Positions 18,653 through 27,399 of a DNA stretch of 64,000 nucleotides are shown piece by piece. A program made the translations under genes and the position numbers. Source of the DNA: VMDJ01 sp038146785 (GTDB lineage: Bacteria > Pseudomonadota > Gammaproteobacteria > Chromatiales > Chromatiaceae); assembly GCA_038146785.1 (NCBI GenBank), contig JAYQSI010000014.1:1-64000 (forward strand), in the 5' to 3' direction. The notes beneath the pieces are model-generated. The model worked only from the letters and a program-made list of their open reading frames with translations, was not told where the DNA came from and did no database searches. Positions within the stretch are counted from its first letter, which is position 1. Each line of letters begins with the position of its first letter.

Positions 18653-18672
18653 AAGCCCCCTTTCGGGGGCTT
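18653..18672 (-). terminator. Rho-independent terminator of soeABC
   Basis: On the minus strand an AAGCCCCC / GGGGGCTT stem of 8 bp with a GAAA loop is followed by TTTTTTG. It lies 18 bp downstream of the soeC stop. The plus-strand side also shows a short TT tail, but no plus-strand gene ends here. Confidence 0.92.
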
Positions 18673-18689
18673 CTTAGACCATACGTCGA

Positions 18690-19682
18690 TTAACCGACCG
18701 TTTGGTAATACAGGTTTTGAGGGTGCTTACCTTCGGTAAAGAAATACCAACGCTCAGCAACCAAACCAATGTACTGCACGACAAAGGCCACCAACGGAAG
18801 TGTTGCCGAATTTGTCGCCTCACCCGCTGCCAACAAAGCCACCGGTGCTGCAAACACAGCCACTAGGAAGAACAGTCGAATAAACGCGAGGGTCGCATTT
18901 GATGCACCGTGGAAATATTCCTTGGTGTTAAACGAACCACCCATAAAGCCCATTGAACGTTGCGTGATATGCGTATGACGAACACCCAATGCTGAACGCA
19001 AAGTCGACTTATGCTTGATACGACCATTACGCCACATCGAGAAGCCACGGGTTACGGCTGACATGATGGTGAAGATCACCGCCCATGAGCCAAAGAACAC
19101 AATCAGATCAATACCAGCCCATGCCGAGAATGCTGCCGCCAAGGTGAAGCCAGAAGCCAAACCAAAGAGCATGAAGTTAGCGACCGTTAAGGGGTGATGC
19201 CACTCCTGCAAGAAACGCAAGCTCGCATAGATCATTGCTGTGCTAATAAATAACGTGATCGATAACAACACGCCGATCGTACCAATGATCAAGCTAGCAT
19301 CAACGGGTAACACACCTTTGATCACAAACAACGGCTGTGTCCATTGCATGTAATGCGCCAAGCCATACAAAAACACAAAGAACATAAACACAGGAAGCGC
19401 GATCAACTCTCGCGATAACCATGAGGTACGCCATTGCGACATGCCACGCCATGCACGCGTAATAAAGTAGCTAGGCTTTCCTAAGTGGAAAACCGCAGCG
19501 ACCAAACCACCCGCAAGAAAGATCAGTGACAACAAGCTACCCATTGCATAAAAACTTACGTTGTCTTGTGCGGGAAGCAGGTTAGCAATTGAATAAACCT
19601 GACCGGTCACCAAGGCCATAAACAAGCCTTGAGCTGCACCAATCAAAGTCGTTAAGAAAATTACAGAAAACGCCGGATGCAT
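18690..19682 (-). CDS. soeC: Sulfite dehydrogenase membrane anchor SoeC (DmsC-like)
   Basis: The membrane subunit that anchors SoeAB to the cytoplasmic face and passes electrons to quinone. The 330-residue protein begins MHPAFSVIFLTTLIGAAQGL and shows about eight hydrophobic helices with HLGKPSYFITRAWRGMSQWRTSWLSRE between helices (cited as HLGKPSYFITRAWR), the DmsC-family pattern. No haem-binding motif is obvious. It is the last gene of the soeA-soeB-soeC operon, 14 bp after soeB, and is followed by a strong terminator. The alternative is an anchor for another CISM-type molybdoenzyme, but the size and sequence of its partners favour sulfite oxidation. Confidence 0.86.
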   Translation of the reverse strand: MHPAFSVIFLTTLIGAAQGLFMALVTGQVYSIANLLPAQDNVSFYAMGSLLSLIFLAGGLVAAVFHLGKPSYFITRAWRGMSQWRTSWLSRELIALPVFMFFVFLYGLAHYMQWTQPLFVIKGVLPVDASLIIGTIGVLLSITLFISTAMIYASLRFLQEWHHPLTVANFMLFGLASGFTLAAAFSAWAGIDLIVFFGSWAVIFTIMSAVTRGFSMWRNGRIKHKSTLRSALGVRHTHITQRSMGFMGGSFNTKEYFHGASNATLAFIRLFFLVAVFAAPVALLAAGEATNSATLPLVAFVVQYIGLVAERWYFFTEGKHPQNLYYQTVG

Positions 19683-19696
19683 AGTACCAATCTCCC

Positions 19697-20419
19697 TTAG
19701 AACGCGACGTCGTCGAGTGTGTCGCCCGTTGCCGCTGGCAATGGGTTTTCTTTATCCAATGGGTTATCCACGCGCACCAACTCATCTTCGAAGATACGAA
19801 TACGTGTTTTACGACGTGGCAGATAATGGTTTGCAGGTTGAGTACCCCATTCAGGCATCAACTGATAACCACCTTCTTCACGGATTGCGATTGAAGCTTC
19901 CGAATCCGGATCATGCACATCACCAAACAAACGCGCACTTGTAGGACATGCCAAAACACATGCCGGCTTACGCTCAGACTCAGGTTTTGTTTCGTCAGTG
20001 ATACGGTCGATACATAGGGTGCACTTCTTCATCACCTTTTGCATCTCATCAAGCTCGCGCACACCGTAAGGACATGCCCATGAGCAGTACTTACAGCCGA
20101 TACACTTATCGTAATCAACCAGCACTACGCCGTTATCTTCACGCTTGTACGATGCGCCTGTAGGACATACCGGCACACAAGGCGGCTCTTCGCAATGTAA
20201 GCAGCTCTTCGGGAAGTGAACGGTTTCCGTATTCGGATACTCACCCACTTCGTAGGTTTGAACACGGTTAAAGAAGGTGCCTGTTGGATCAGCATCATAT
20301 GGACGCTCATCCACCATCGAACCTGCCCAGCCAGAGGTGTTCCATTCTTTACAAGAAGTCACGCAAGCATGGCAGCCTACGCAAACGTTTAAATCAATTA
20401 CCAATGCAAGTTGAGTCAT
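19697..20419 (-). CDS. soeB: Sulfite dehydrogenase iron-sulfur subunit SoeB
   Basis: The electron-transfer subunit between the molybdenum site of SoeA and the membrane subunit. The 240-residue protein has four ferredoxin-type cysteine groups: CVGCHACVTSCKEW, CLHCEEPPCVPVCPTGA, CIGCKYCSWACPYG and CTLCIDR...CVLACPTSA, enough for four [4Fe-4S] clusters as in DmsB, PsrB and SoeB. No Tat or Sec signal is present (starts MTQLALVIDLNVC), so it should be cytoplasmic, unlike periplasmic PsrB. It sits between soeA (20 bp upstream) and soeC (14 bp downstream). Confidence 0.9.
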   Translation of the reverse strand: MTQLALVIDLNVCVGCHACVTSCKEWNTSGWAGSMVDERPYDADPTGTFFNRVQTYEVGEYPNTETVHFPKSCLHCEEPPCVPVCPTGASYKREDNGVVLVDYDKCIGCKYCSWACPYGVRELDEMQKVMKKCTLCIDRITDETKPESERKPACVLACPTSARLFGDVHDPDSEASIAIREEGGYQLMPEWGTQPANHYLPRRKTRIRIFEDELVRVDNPLDKENPLPAATGDTLDDVAF

Positions 20420-20439
20420 TATCTTTCTCTCTTGTCGGC

Positions 20440-23349
20440 TTAATCTTTAATGCCAGTCTTTTTACGGAACATGCCCGCAAAATAGGCTTGGAACTTGCCA
20501 CGCTTCTTATCCTGACCCGGAACGCGACGTTGTGGTTTGAACTGCGGGAAGCTCACTGCAGGCTCATTACTGTCTGCCTTATAAACCTTCACACGTACGT
20601 CATACCAAGCCGCTTGACCTGTCACAGGATCTGAATTCGACATGTGTGGGCCAGCTTTGCATGGCGGCAACTCTTCTGAGATCACATGGTTTAGTAAGAA
20701 ACCTTTTTGTGATTCATTCGCTTTACCATCTAAGCCCCATGCGCCAGATGCTTTACCGATTGCATTCCAGGTCCAGACCGTACCTGGCTCAACAGATTCT
20801 GAGAAACGCGCCTGACAGCGCACCTTGCCATGAACCGATTCAACCCATACCCAGTCACCGTCGTTGAAGCCTTGCTTCTCACCGATGTCTGGACTCATGT
20901 AGAGATAGTTATAGGTATGGATCTGACGAAGCCACGCATTCTGGCTATCCCACGAGTGATACATCGCCATCGGACGCTGGGTAATCGCATTCAATGGGTA
21001 CTCTTGCGTATCCACCAAGTTTGATTCCAATGTCTCGTGATAGAACGGCAATGGATCCATGTAGGTTTCTAAACGGCCACGCAAACGCTCAGGTGGTTGA
21101 CGACCTGTTGTCTTACCTTGTGCGGCACGACGGAACTTTTGCAGCACCTCTGAATAGATATGCACATTAATTGGCTCTGCATAACGCGTCATACCGTGTG
21201 CACGTGCCCATTCGAGATAACCTTTGTTCCAGTTACGCATGTACTGGTACGACTTAGGTAACTCGTAATGGAAGACACAGTTGTTCTTCGCGTACATCTC
21301 CCACTGACGTGGATTGGCTTCACCCTTAAGGAACTTCTCACCACCTTTGCCACGCCAACCTGATAGGAAGCCGATGCCCGAGCCAGGAGAGGTTTCGTAG
21401 TTGACGATAAAGTCTGGGTAATCACGGAACTTACGTGAACCATCATCATTCACAAATGCTGGCAAACCTAAACGGGTACCCATTTCAACGATCACATCTT
21501 GGAATGGCTTACAGTCACCTTTTGGTGGCACAACAGGAATACGCACTGAATCCACCGGACCATCAAATTCTGAGATCGGACGATCAAGCATCGACATTGC
21601 ATCGTGACGCTCAAGATAGGTGGTATCTGGCAATACCAAATCCGCGAACGCGACGGTTTCTGATTGGAATGCATCACACACAATCAAGAACGGGATCTTG
21701 TACTCACCAGTCTCATCTTTATCTGTGAGCATCTCGCGAACCTTCGCGGTGTTCATCGATGAGTTCCATGCCATGTTCGCCATGAATAGCAACATGGTGT
21801 CAATTTTGTACGGGTCGCCACGCCACGCATTGGTGATCGCGTTGTGCATCAAGCCGTGAACCGACAATGGGTATTCCCAAGAGAACGCTTTATCCAAACG
21901 CAGCGCTTCACCTTTGTCATCAACGAACAGATCTTTAGGATCTGCAGGCCAACCCAATGGCATACCATTCAACGGTGTATTGGGTTGCACATCATCGATG
22001 CTATTAGGCGGCTTAGGACATGGTGGAATTGGACGCGGGAATGGCGCCTTATGACGGAAGCCCCCAGGGGTATCAATAGTACCTAACAGGGTCATCAATA
22101 CCGACATCGCACGAATGGTTTGGAAACCGTTAGAGTGCGCCGCCAATCCACGCATCGCATGGAAAGCAACCGGTGAACCTTTCACACTCGCGTGCTCATT
22201 ACCCCAAACATCAGTCCACTGAATAGGCAGCTCAATCTTTTGATCGCGCGCTACAACACCCATCTCATGCGCGAGACGAATGATGGTTTCTTTTGGAATA
22301 CCGGTAACACCTTCAGCCCACTCAGGCGTGTATTCCTCAACACGCTCTTTAAGCATTTGGAAAGCCGTCTTAACCGGCTTACCGTTAACTTCATACTTAC
22401 CTAATAGGTAAGGATCAGCGCCCTCTTCGCGAACGTTGACCGCTTGATTGGTTTTACGATCCCACCACAGTTTGTTTTGTGGATCGAAACACCCTTCTTC
22501 ACCTGGATCATTGGTACGGATAAACATACCGTAGTCATCTGACTCAGCATCCAAGTTAATCAATTCGGCTGAGTTGGTGTAGTTAACCAAGAAGTCACGA
22601 TCGTAAAGACCTTGTGCAATCAGCTCATGGATGATCGCAAGGAACAATGCACCATCAGTACCCGGACGAATAGGAACCCACTCGTCTGCAATCGCTGAGT
22701 AACCCGTACGCACTGGGTTAATAGTGATGAATCGACCACCTTGGCGCTTGAACTTCGACAGCGCGATCTTCATTGGATTTGAGTGATGGTCTTCAGCCGT
22801 ACCAATCATGATGAACAGCTTAGAGCGATCGAGGTCAGGACCACCGAACTCCCAGAACGAACCGCCGATCGAATAGATCATGCCTGCGGCCATATTCACC
22901 GAACAGAAACCACCGTGCGCTGCGTAATTTGGCGTACCAAACTGCTTCGCAAACAAACCGGTTAATGCCTGCATCTGGTCACGGCCAGTGAAGACAGCAA
23001 ACTTCTTAGGATCAGTTTCACGTAGATGCGATAAACGCTCTTCCATGATCTTGAACGCCTGATCCCACGAGATCTCTTCGAAATCAGACTCACCACGCTT
23101 ACCGCCCTTGCGGCGCATTAAAGGCTTAGTCAAACGCGCAGGTGAATACTGCTTCATGATGCCTGAAGCACCCTTTGCACAGATCACACCCTTATTTAAA
23201 GGATGCTCTGGGTTACCTTCGATGTGGCGCACCTCACCATCACGTAAAGTGACGCGGATACCACAGCGACATGCACACATATAACAAGTCGTTGTTTTGG
23301 TCTCGACGCGACCGACTTCTGAATCGGTATGAGCAACTGGATCCAACAT
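20440..23349 (-). CDS. soeA: Sulfite dehydrogenase molybdopterin subunit SoeA
   Basis: Catalytic subunit expected to oxidise sulfite to sulfate in the cytoplasm. The 969-residue protein belongs to the DMSO reductase family with bis-MGD. A [4Fe-4S] motif C22-x2-C25-x3-C29-x27-C57 is at the N terminus. C149 in HGGFCSVN is the likely molybdenum ligand, and molydopterin-binding blocks (for example NPVRTGYSAIADEWVPIRPG, GDCKPFQDVIVEMG) follow. The N terminus lacks a twin-arginine signal, as in SoeA and unlike PsrA or DmsA. About 108 kDa matches the purple sulfur bacterial enzyme and exceeds polysulfide and DMSO reductases. The dsr genes in this window support sulfite as the substrate; thiosulfate or tetrathionate is less likely. 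Confidence 0.88.
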   Translation of the reverse strand: MLDPVAHTDSEVGRVETKTTTCYMCACRCGIRVTLRDGEVRHIEGNPEHPLNKGVICAKGASGIMKQYSPARLTKPLMRRKGGKRGESDFEEISWDQAFKIMEERLSHLRETDPKKFAVFTGRDQMQALTGLFAKQFGTPNYAAHGGFCSVNMAAGMIYSIGGSFWEFGGPDLDRSKLFIMIGTAEDHHSNPMKIALSKFKRQGGRFITINPVRTGYSAIADEWVPIRPGTDGALFLAIIHELIAQGLYDRDFLVNYTNSAELINLDAESDDYGMFIRTNDPGEEGCFDPQNKLWWDRKTNQAVNVREEGADPYLLGKYEVNGKPVKTAFQMLKERVEEYTPEWAEGVTGIPKETIIRLAHEMGVVARDQKIELPIQWTDVWGNEHASVKGSPVAFHAMRGLAAHSNGFQTIRAMSVLMTLLGTIDTPGGFRHKAPFPRPIPPCPKPPNSIDDVQPNTPLNGMPLGWPADPKDLFVDDKGEALRLDKAFSWEYPLSVHGLMHNAITNAWRGDPYKIDTMLLFMANMAWNSSMNTAKVREMLTDKDETGEYKIPFLIVCDAFQSETVAFADLVLPDTTYLERHDAMSMLDRPISEFDGPVDSVRIPVVPPKGDCKPFQDVIVEMGTRLGLPAFVNDDGSRKFRDYPDFIVNYETSPGSGIGFLSGWRGKGGEKFLKGEANPRQWEMYAKNNCVFHYELPKSYQYMRNWNKGYLEWARAHGMTRYAEPINVHIYSEVLQKFRRAAQGKTTGRQPPERLRGRLETYMDPLPFYHETLESNLVDTQEYPLNAITQRPMAMYHSWDSQNAWLRQIHTYNYLYMSPDIGEKQGFNDGDWVWVESVHGKVRCQARFSESVEPGTVWTWNAIGKASGAWGLDGKANESQKGFLLNHVISEELPPCKAGPHMSNSDPVTGQAAWYDVRVKVYKADSNEPAVSFPQFKPQRRVPGQDKKRGKFQAYFAGMFRKKTGIKD

Positions 23350-23407
23350 GCCTGTTTGCCTATTTTGTAAGTTAAATCTGATTACTGAGGTCTTACTGAC
23401 ACCCAGA

Positions 23408-23437
23408 GTAATAGTGCATTCTAATATTAGGTATTAC
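23408..23437. promoter_or_regulatory. Nested palindrome upstream of soeABC
   Basis: Inside the 281-bp AT-rich gap between uup and soeA, GTAATA (23408-23413) and TATTAC (23432-23437) form an inverted pair. They enclose the perfect 10-bp palindrome CTAATATTAG (23421-23430). The element sits about 60-90 bp upstream of the soeA start, where an operator or activator site would be. No regulator is identified. I see no second gene in this gap. Confidence 0.4.
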
Positions 23438-23630
23438 TTATAATCAAACCACCCAAAAGAGGTAGCAAGTGACCCATAACCATAAGCCATTGAAAGCTAT
23501 AGAAAATAAATAATGGCTAGTTTCAGGAAGTCGTTGAGAAATAAGGAATTTTTATTTATTGGCTCATTTGCCATAAATTCAACTAATTAAGTGAGTTAAT
23601 CACAAAATAGAATTTTTCAGCGCAAATCGA

Positions 23631-25517
23631 CTAACTATCAAGCTCCATCCAGCGCTCCAAACACCCTTCTAGTTCAGTCTCGATCTGTTGGAGTCGAGCT
23701 GTTTTTTCAGCCATTCCATCAGAACCTAGCTGATTGAACGCTTCTGGATCAGCTAATTCAGCATTGATCGAATCCCGCTCTGTTTCTAATGCCTCTATTT
23801 GCTGTGGCAACAAATCCAACTCGCGTTGATCTTTATAAGAAAGCTTTTTCTTCGGTGCTTTAGGCTCAGTCGTTTTCTCAGGTTCTGTCTTTGCTTTCGC
23901 GATGGGTTTGTCAGCCGCAGGTTTACCGCGTTGGCGTAACCAATCGGCATAGCCACCCACGTATTCATTCACTGCGCCCTGTCCTTCAAATACCAAGGTA
24001 CTGGTGACGACGTTATCGACGAACTGACGGTCGTGACTCACTAACAACAAGGTACCTTCAAATTCGAGCAACAACTCTTCTAGCAACTCGAGTGTTTCAA
24101 GATCTAAGTCATTGGTGGGTTCGTCCATAACCAACACATTAGCTGGCTTAGTAAATAACTTAGCGAGCAACAAGCGGTTACGCTCTCCACCTGATAACGC
24201 CTTTACGGGTTGGCGGCAACGCTGCGGTGGGAATAAGAAGTCACCTAAGTAACTAATAACGTGTTTACTTTTGCCATTAATCAGCACTTTATCGCTGCCC
24301 TCAGCGACGTTATCGACAACGTTCTTTTCAAGATCTAGCTGATCTCGCAACTGATCAAAATAAGCAATTTCTAGCTTAGTACCTAAGTCAATTGAACCCG
24401 TATCAGGCTGTAATTTACCGAGTAAAAGATTCAGTAAGGTACTTTTGCCACAACCATTCGGTCCGATGATACCGATACGATCACCGCGCATGATGGTGGT
24501 ACTTAAGCCTTGCACGATAGGCTTATCCGCCCAGGCATAGTTCACATCAACTGCTTCACAAACCACCTTGCCGGACTTATCTGCGGCATTCATTTGCAAG
24601 TTAGCTGTACCTTGACGTGAACGACGTTGTGAAAACTGATCACGCATGTCTTTTAATCGACGCACACGACCTTCATTACGCGTACGACGCGCCTTGATCC
24701 CTTGGCGAATCCACACTTCTTCTTGCGCCAACATCTTGTCGAAACGTGCGTTAGCTAATTGCTCAGCGTTATCCATCTCTTCACGGCGACGAATGTAATT
24801 GTCGTAATCACCGGGGAAATCAACCAACTGACCACGATCTAACTCGACAATTCGGGTTGCTAACGCACGCAAGAAACTACGGTCGTGGGTGATAAAAATG
24901 AGCGCACCCTGCCAGGTCTTCAAGAACTCTTCGAGCCACGCAATAGATTCAACATCAAGATGGTTGGTCGGCTCATCGAGCAACAAAATATCTGGCTGCT
25001 TAACCAGTACGCGTGCCAACAGCACACGACGCTTCATACCACCCGACAGACCTGAAAAATCGGCTTCAGGATTCAGTTGCATACGAGAGATGACTTGCTC
25101 AATCAGCGAGTTAAGATTCCAACCATCATTGGCTTCTAAGGCTTGCTGAGCTTTTTCTAATTTAGCGAAGGTCTCATCATCTGCAGAATGCGCCAGCGCT
25201 TCACTCGCCTCGTGATAGGCCTTCACCACTTCAGCCAGTTCTCCGGCACCTTCAGCAACCACATCAAACACGCGGCCTGAGAGATGACGAGGCACCTCTT
25301 GCTCCAAGCGGCCAATCACCGCCCCTTTCTGCAACACGCGCTCGCCATCATCGATTGGCTGCTCTTCAGCGATCACCTTCATCAAGGTCGACTTACCCTC
25401 GCCATTGCGACCGATGATGCAAACACGCTCGCCGCGCTCAAGATTGAACGCTAGTCCGTCCAATAAAGGTGGGTGACTAAATGAAAGCTGGATATCGCGT
25501 AGCGTGAGTAACGCCAT
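23631..25517 (-). CDS. uup: ABC-F family ATPase Uup
   Basis: A soluble ABC-F protein with two nucleotide-binding domains and no membrane segments. Uup-type proteins act on ribosomes and are also linked to precise transposon excision and recombination-intermediate processing. The 628-residue protein has Walker A GRNGEGKST (about 37-45) and GPNGCGKST (about 350-358), two LSGG signatures (LSGGMKRRV, LSGGERNRLL), Walker B LLLDEPTNHLD and LVMDEPTNDLD, the linker between the domains, and a lysine-rich then coiled C-terminal extension (KKLSYKDQRELDLLP...) typical of Uup. It is monocistronic, upstream of soeA on the same strand, with no clear terminator between. Confidence 0.93.
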   Translation of the reverse strand: MALLTLRDIQLSFSHPPLLDGLAFNLERGERVCIIGRNGEGKSTLMKVIAEEQPIDDGERVLQKGAVIGRLEQEVPRHLSGRVFDVVAEGAGELAEVVKAYHEASEALAHSADDETFAKLEKAQQALEANDGWNLNSLIEQVISRMQLNPEADFSGLSGGMKRRVLLARVLVKQPDILLLDEPTNHLDVESIAWLEEFLKTWQGALIFITHDRSFLRALATRIVELDRGQLVDFPGDYDNYIRRREEMDNAEQLANARFDKMLAQEEVWIRQGIKARRTRNEGRVRRLKDMRDQFSQRRSRQGTANLQMNAADKSGKVVCEAVDVNYAWADKPIVQGLSTTIMRGDRIGIIGPNGCGKSTLLNLLLGKLQPDTGSIDLGTKLEIAYFDQLRDQLDLEKNVVDNVAEGSDKVLINGKSKHVISYLGDFLFPPQRCRQPVKALSGGERNRLLLAKLFTKPANVLVMDEPTNDLDLETLELLEELLLEFEGTLLLVSHDRQFVDNVVTSTLVFEGQGAVNEYVGGYADWLRQRGKPAADKPIAKAKTEPEKTTEPKAPKKKLSYKDQRELDLLPQQIEALETERDSINAELADPEAFNQLGSDGMAEKTARLQQIETELEGCLERWMELDS

Positions 25518-25644
25518 GAAAGCCTCTAATTACTTGAAAGGGTTGAAGTGACAAAGCGCGACATCATACGCCTTATTTTTTGTTTAGCTTCTGTCTTGCT
25601 AAAAATTCAACTAAAACCCAACACATAACCTTATCTATATGAAT

Positions 25645-25687
25645 CTGATCTAAATCATATAGGGATATCCATATATTGAGCTAAAAT
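25645..25687 (+). promoter_or_regulatory. Candidate FNR-type box and -10 element of the cyd operon
   Basis: CTGAT-CTAA-ATCAT at 25645-25658 matches 8 of 10 positions of the FNR/ANR consensus TTGAT-N4-ATCAA. A -10-like TAAAAT lies at 25682-25687. If transcription starts near 25693, the box is centred at about -41.5, the class II activator position, and no -35 is needed. This would place cydABX under oxygen-responsive control. It is a sequence prediction only. Confidence 0.6.
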
Positions 25688-25787
25688 CCCCATCCTCAAT
25701 TAGCCGACTCTTTTAGAGAAGGCTATTTCATATTGCACTCAAGGTTGAATCTCACCGGTTCAAACTAACAACGTTGGGAGAAGCTTC

Positions 25788-27389
25788 GTGTTAGATCCAG
25801 ATATGATCGAGTTGTCACGTTGGCAATTCGCCATTACCGCCCTCTACCACTTCTTGTTCGTACCACTCACTATCGGCATGACTTGGATCCTCGTGATCAT
25901 GGAGTCGGTGTACGTGATGACCGGCAAGCAAATCTACAAAGACATGACCAAATTCTGGGGTAAGTTGTTTGGTATCAACTTTGCCCTCGGTGTTACTACC
26001 GGTCTCACCATGGAGTTTGAGTTCGGAACCAACTGGGCTTACTACTCTCACTACGTTGGCGACGTGTTTGGTGCACCCCTCGCAATTGAAGGCTTGATGG
26101 CATTCTTCCTAGAGTCGACTTTTGTTGGCATGTTCTTCTTAGGTTGGGAACGCTTAACCAAAGTACAACACTTGATGGTGACCTTCTTAACTGCGCTCGG
26201 CACCAACCTTTCTGCTCTGTGGATCTTGGTCGCTAATGGCTGGATGCAAAACCCAGTCGGCGCCGAGTTCAGCTTAGAAACGATGCGCATGGAAATGACC
26301 AGCTTCTCTGAGGTCTTCCTTAACCCTGTTGCGCAAGTGAAATTCATTCATACCGTTTCAGCCGGCTATGTCACCGCATCAATGTTTGTTGCTGGCATCT
26401 CAGCTTATTACTTACTTAAGAAACGCGACCTTGGCTTTGCCCGCCGCTCAATGGCAATTGCACTCGGCTTTGGTATGGCATCCATCCTTTCGGTTATTTT
26501 GCTGGGCGACGAATCTGGTTACGAGATGGGTGATGTTCAACGCATGAAACTCGCTGCAGTCGAAGCAGAATGGCACACCGAAGAGGCGCCAGCTGCCTTT
26601 ACCGTGATTGGTTATCCAAATGATGAAACGATGGAAACCGAACATGCTGTAAAGATCCCATATGCCTTGGGCTTGGTTGCTACTCGTTCAATTAGTGAAG
26701 AAGTCCCTGGCATTCACGATCTTATCGAAGAGAATGAGTCACGAATCCGAGCAGGCATGGTGGCATACCGTTCGATGATGGCGATTCGCTCTGGCAAAGC
26801 CGATGAAATGGATAACGCTCTGTTTGAGATGTACAAAAAAGACATGGGTTACGCCCTGCTGCTTAAACAATTCACGCCTAACGTCATTGATGCAACAGAA
26901 GAGCAAATCAAGGCGGCTGCGCGTGGCACAGTACCTGACGTCACACTGATGTTCTTCACCTTCCGCGTGATGGTGGCTTGCGGCTTCTGGATGCTGCTAT
27001 TGATTGGCACCGGCTTCATCTTGAATGCTCGCCGTCGACTCGAAAAGCATCGCTGGATCTTAGGACTGTTTGTTCTTTCTATTCCGGTGCCATGGATTGC
27101 GGTTGAGACAGGCTGGTTTGTGGCTGAATACGGTCGTCAACCATGGGCAATTGGTGAGGTACTACCAACCTTCTTGGCCACCTCTAGCCTTGAGTACAGC
27201 GACATTGTGATCAGCTTGATTGGCTTTATCACCTTTTACACCTTGTTGGCGATCATCGAGATGTACCTGATGGTGAAGTTTGCTCGACTTGGACCAAGTG
27301 CGTTGCACACAGGTCGCTATCACTTTGAAAAATCTGTTGGCGCAGGTGGTGCAATCGCCTCTCCTGCTGCTCGCAAAGAAGACGTTTAA
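25788..27389 (+). CDS. cydA: Cytochrome bd ubiquinol oxidase subunit I
   Basis: Catalytic subunit of the high-affinity quinol oxidase, carrying haems b558, b595 and d. The 533-residue protein begins MLDPDMIELSRWQFAITALYHFLF (cited as ELSRWQFAITALYHFLF), with the proximal haem histidine H21. It has the GRxxW-like region, QPWAIGEVLPT near the C terminus, and about nine transmembrane helices. The periplasmic Q-loop (about 250-380) is of the long type, as in E. coli bd-I. The start is GTG at 25788, supported by GGGAG. It heads cydABX-DC, with a candidate FNR box upstream, and 10 bp separate it from cydB. Confidence 0.96.
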   Translation: MLDPDMIELSRWQFAITALYHFLFVPLTIGMTWILVIMESVYVMTGKQIYKDMTKFWGKLFGINFALGVTTGLTMEFEFGTNWAYYSHYVGDVFGAPLAIEGLMAFFLESTFVGMFFLGWERLTKVQHLMVTFLTALGTNLSALWILVANGWMQNPVGAEFSLETMRMEMTSFSEVFLNPVAQVKFIHTVSAGYVTASMFVAGISAYYLLKKRDLGFARRSMAIALGFGMASILSVILLGDESGYEMGDVQRMKLAAVEAEWHTEEAPAAFTVIGYPNDETMETEHAVKIPYALGLVATRSISEEVPGIHDLIEENESRIRAGMVAYRSMMAIRSGKADEMDNALFEMYKKDMGYALLLKQFTPNVIDATEEQIKAAARGTVPDVTLMFFTFRVMVACGFWMLLLIGTGFILNARRRLEKHRWILGLFVLSIPVPWIAVETGWFVAEYGRQPWAIGEVLPTFLATSSLEYSDIVISLIGFITFYTLLAIIEMYLMVKFARLGPSALHTGRYHFEKSVGAGGAIASPAARKEDV

Positions 27390-27399
27390 GGAGATCACC

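Noticed and set aside
20440..23349. Polysulfide or DMSO reductase instead of SoeA
   Set aside because: Length (969 aa), absence of a Tat signal and the sulfur-oxidation context favour sulfite dehydrogenase; a phylogenetic tree would settle it.
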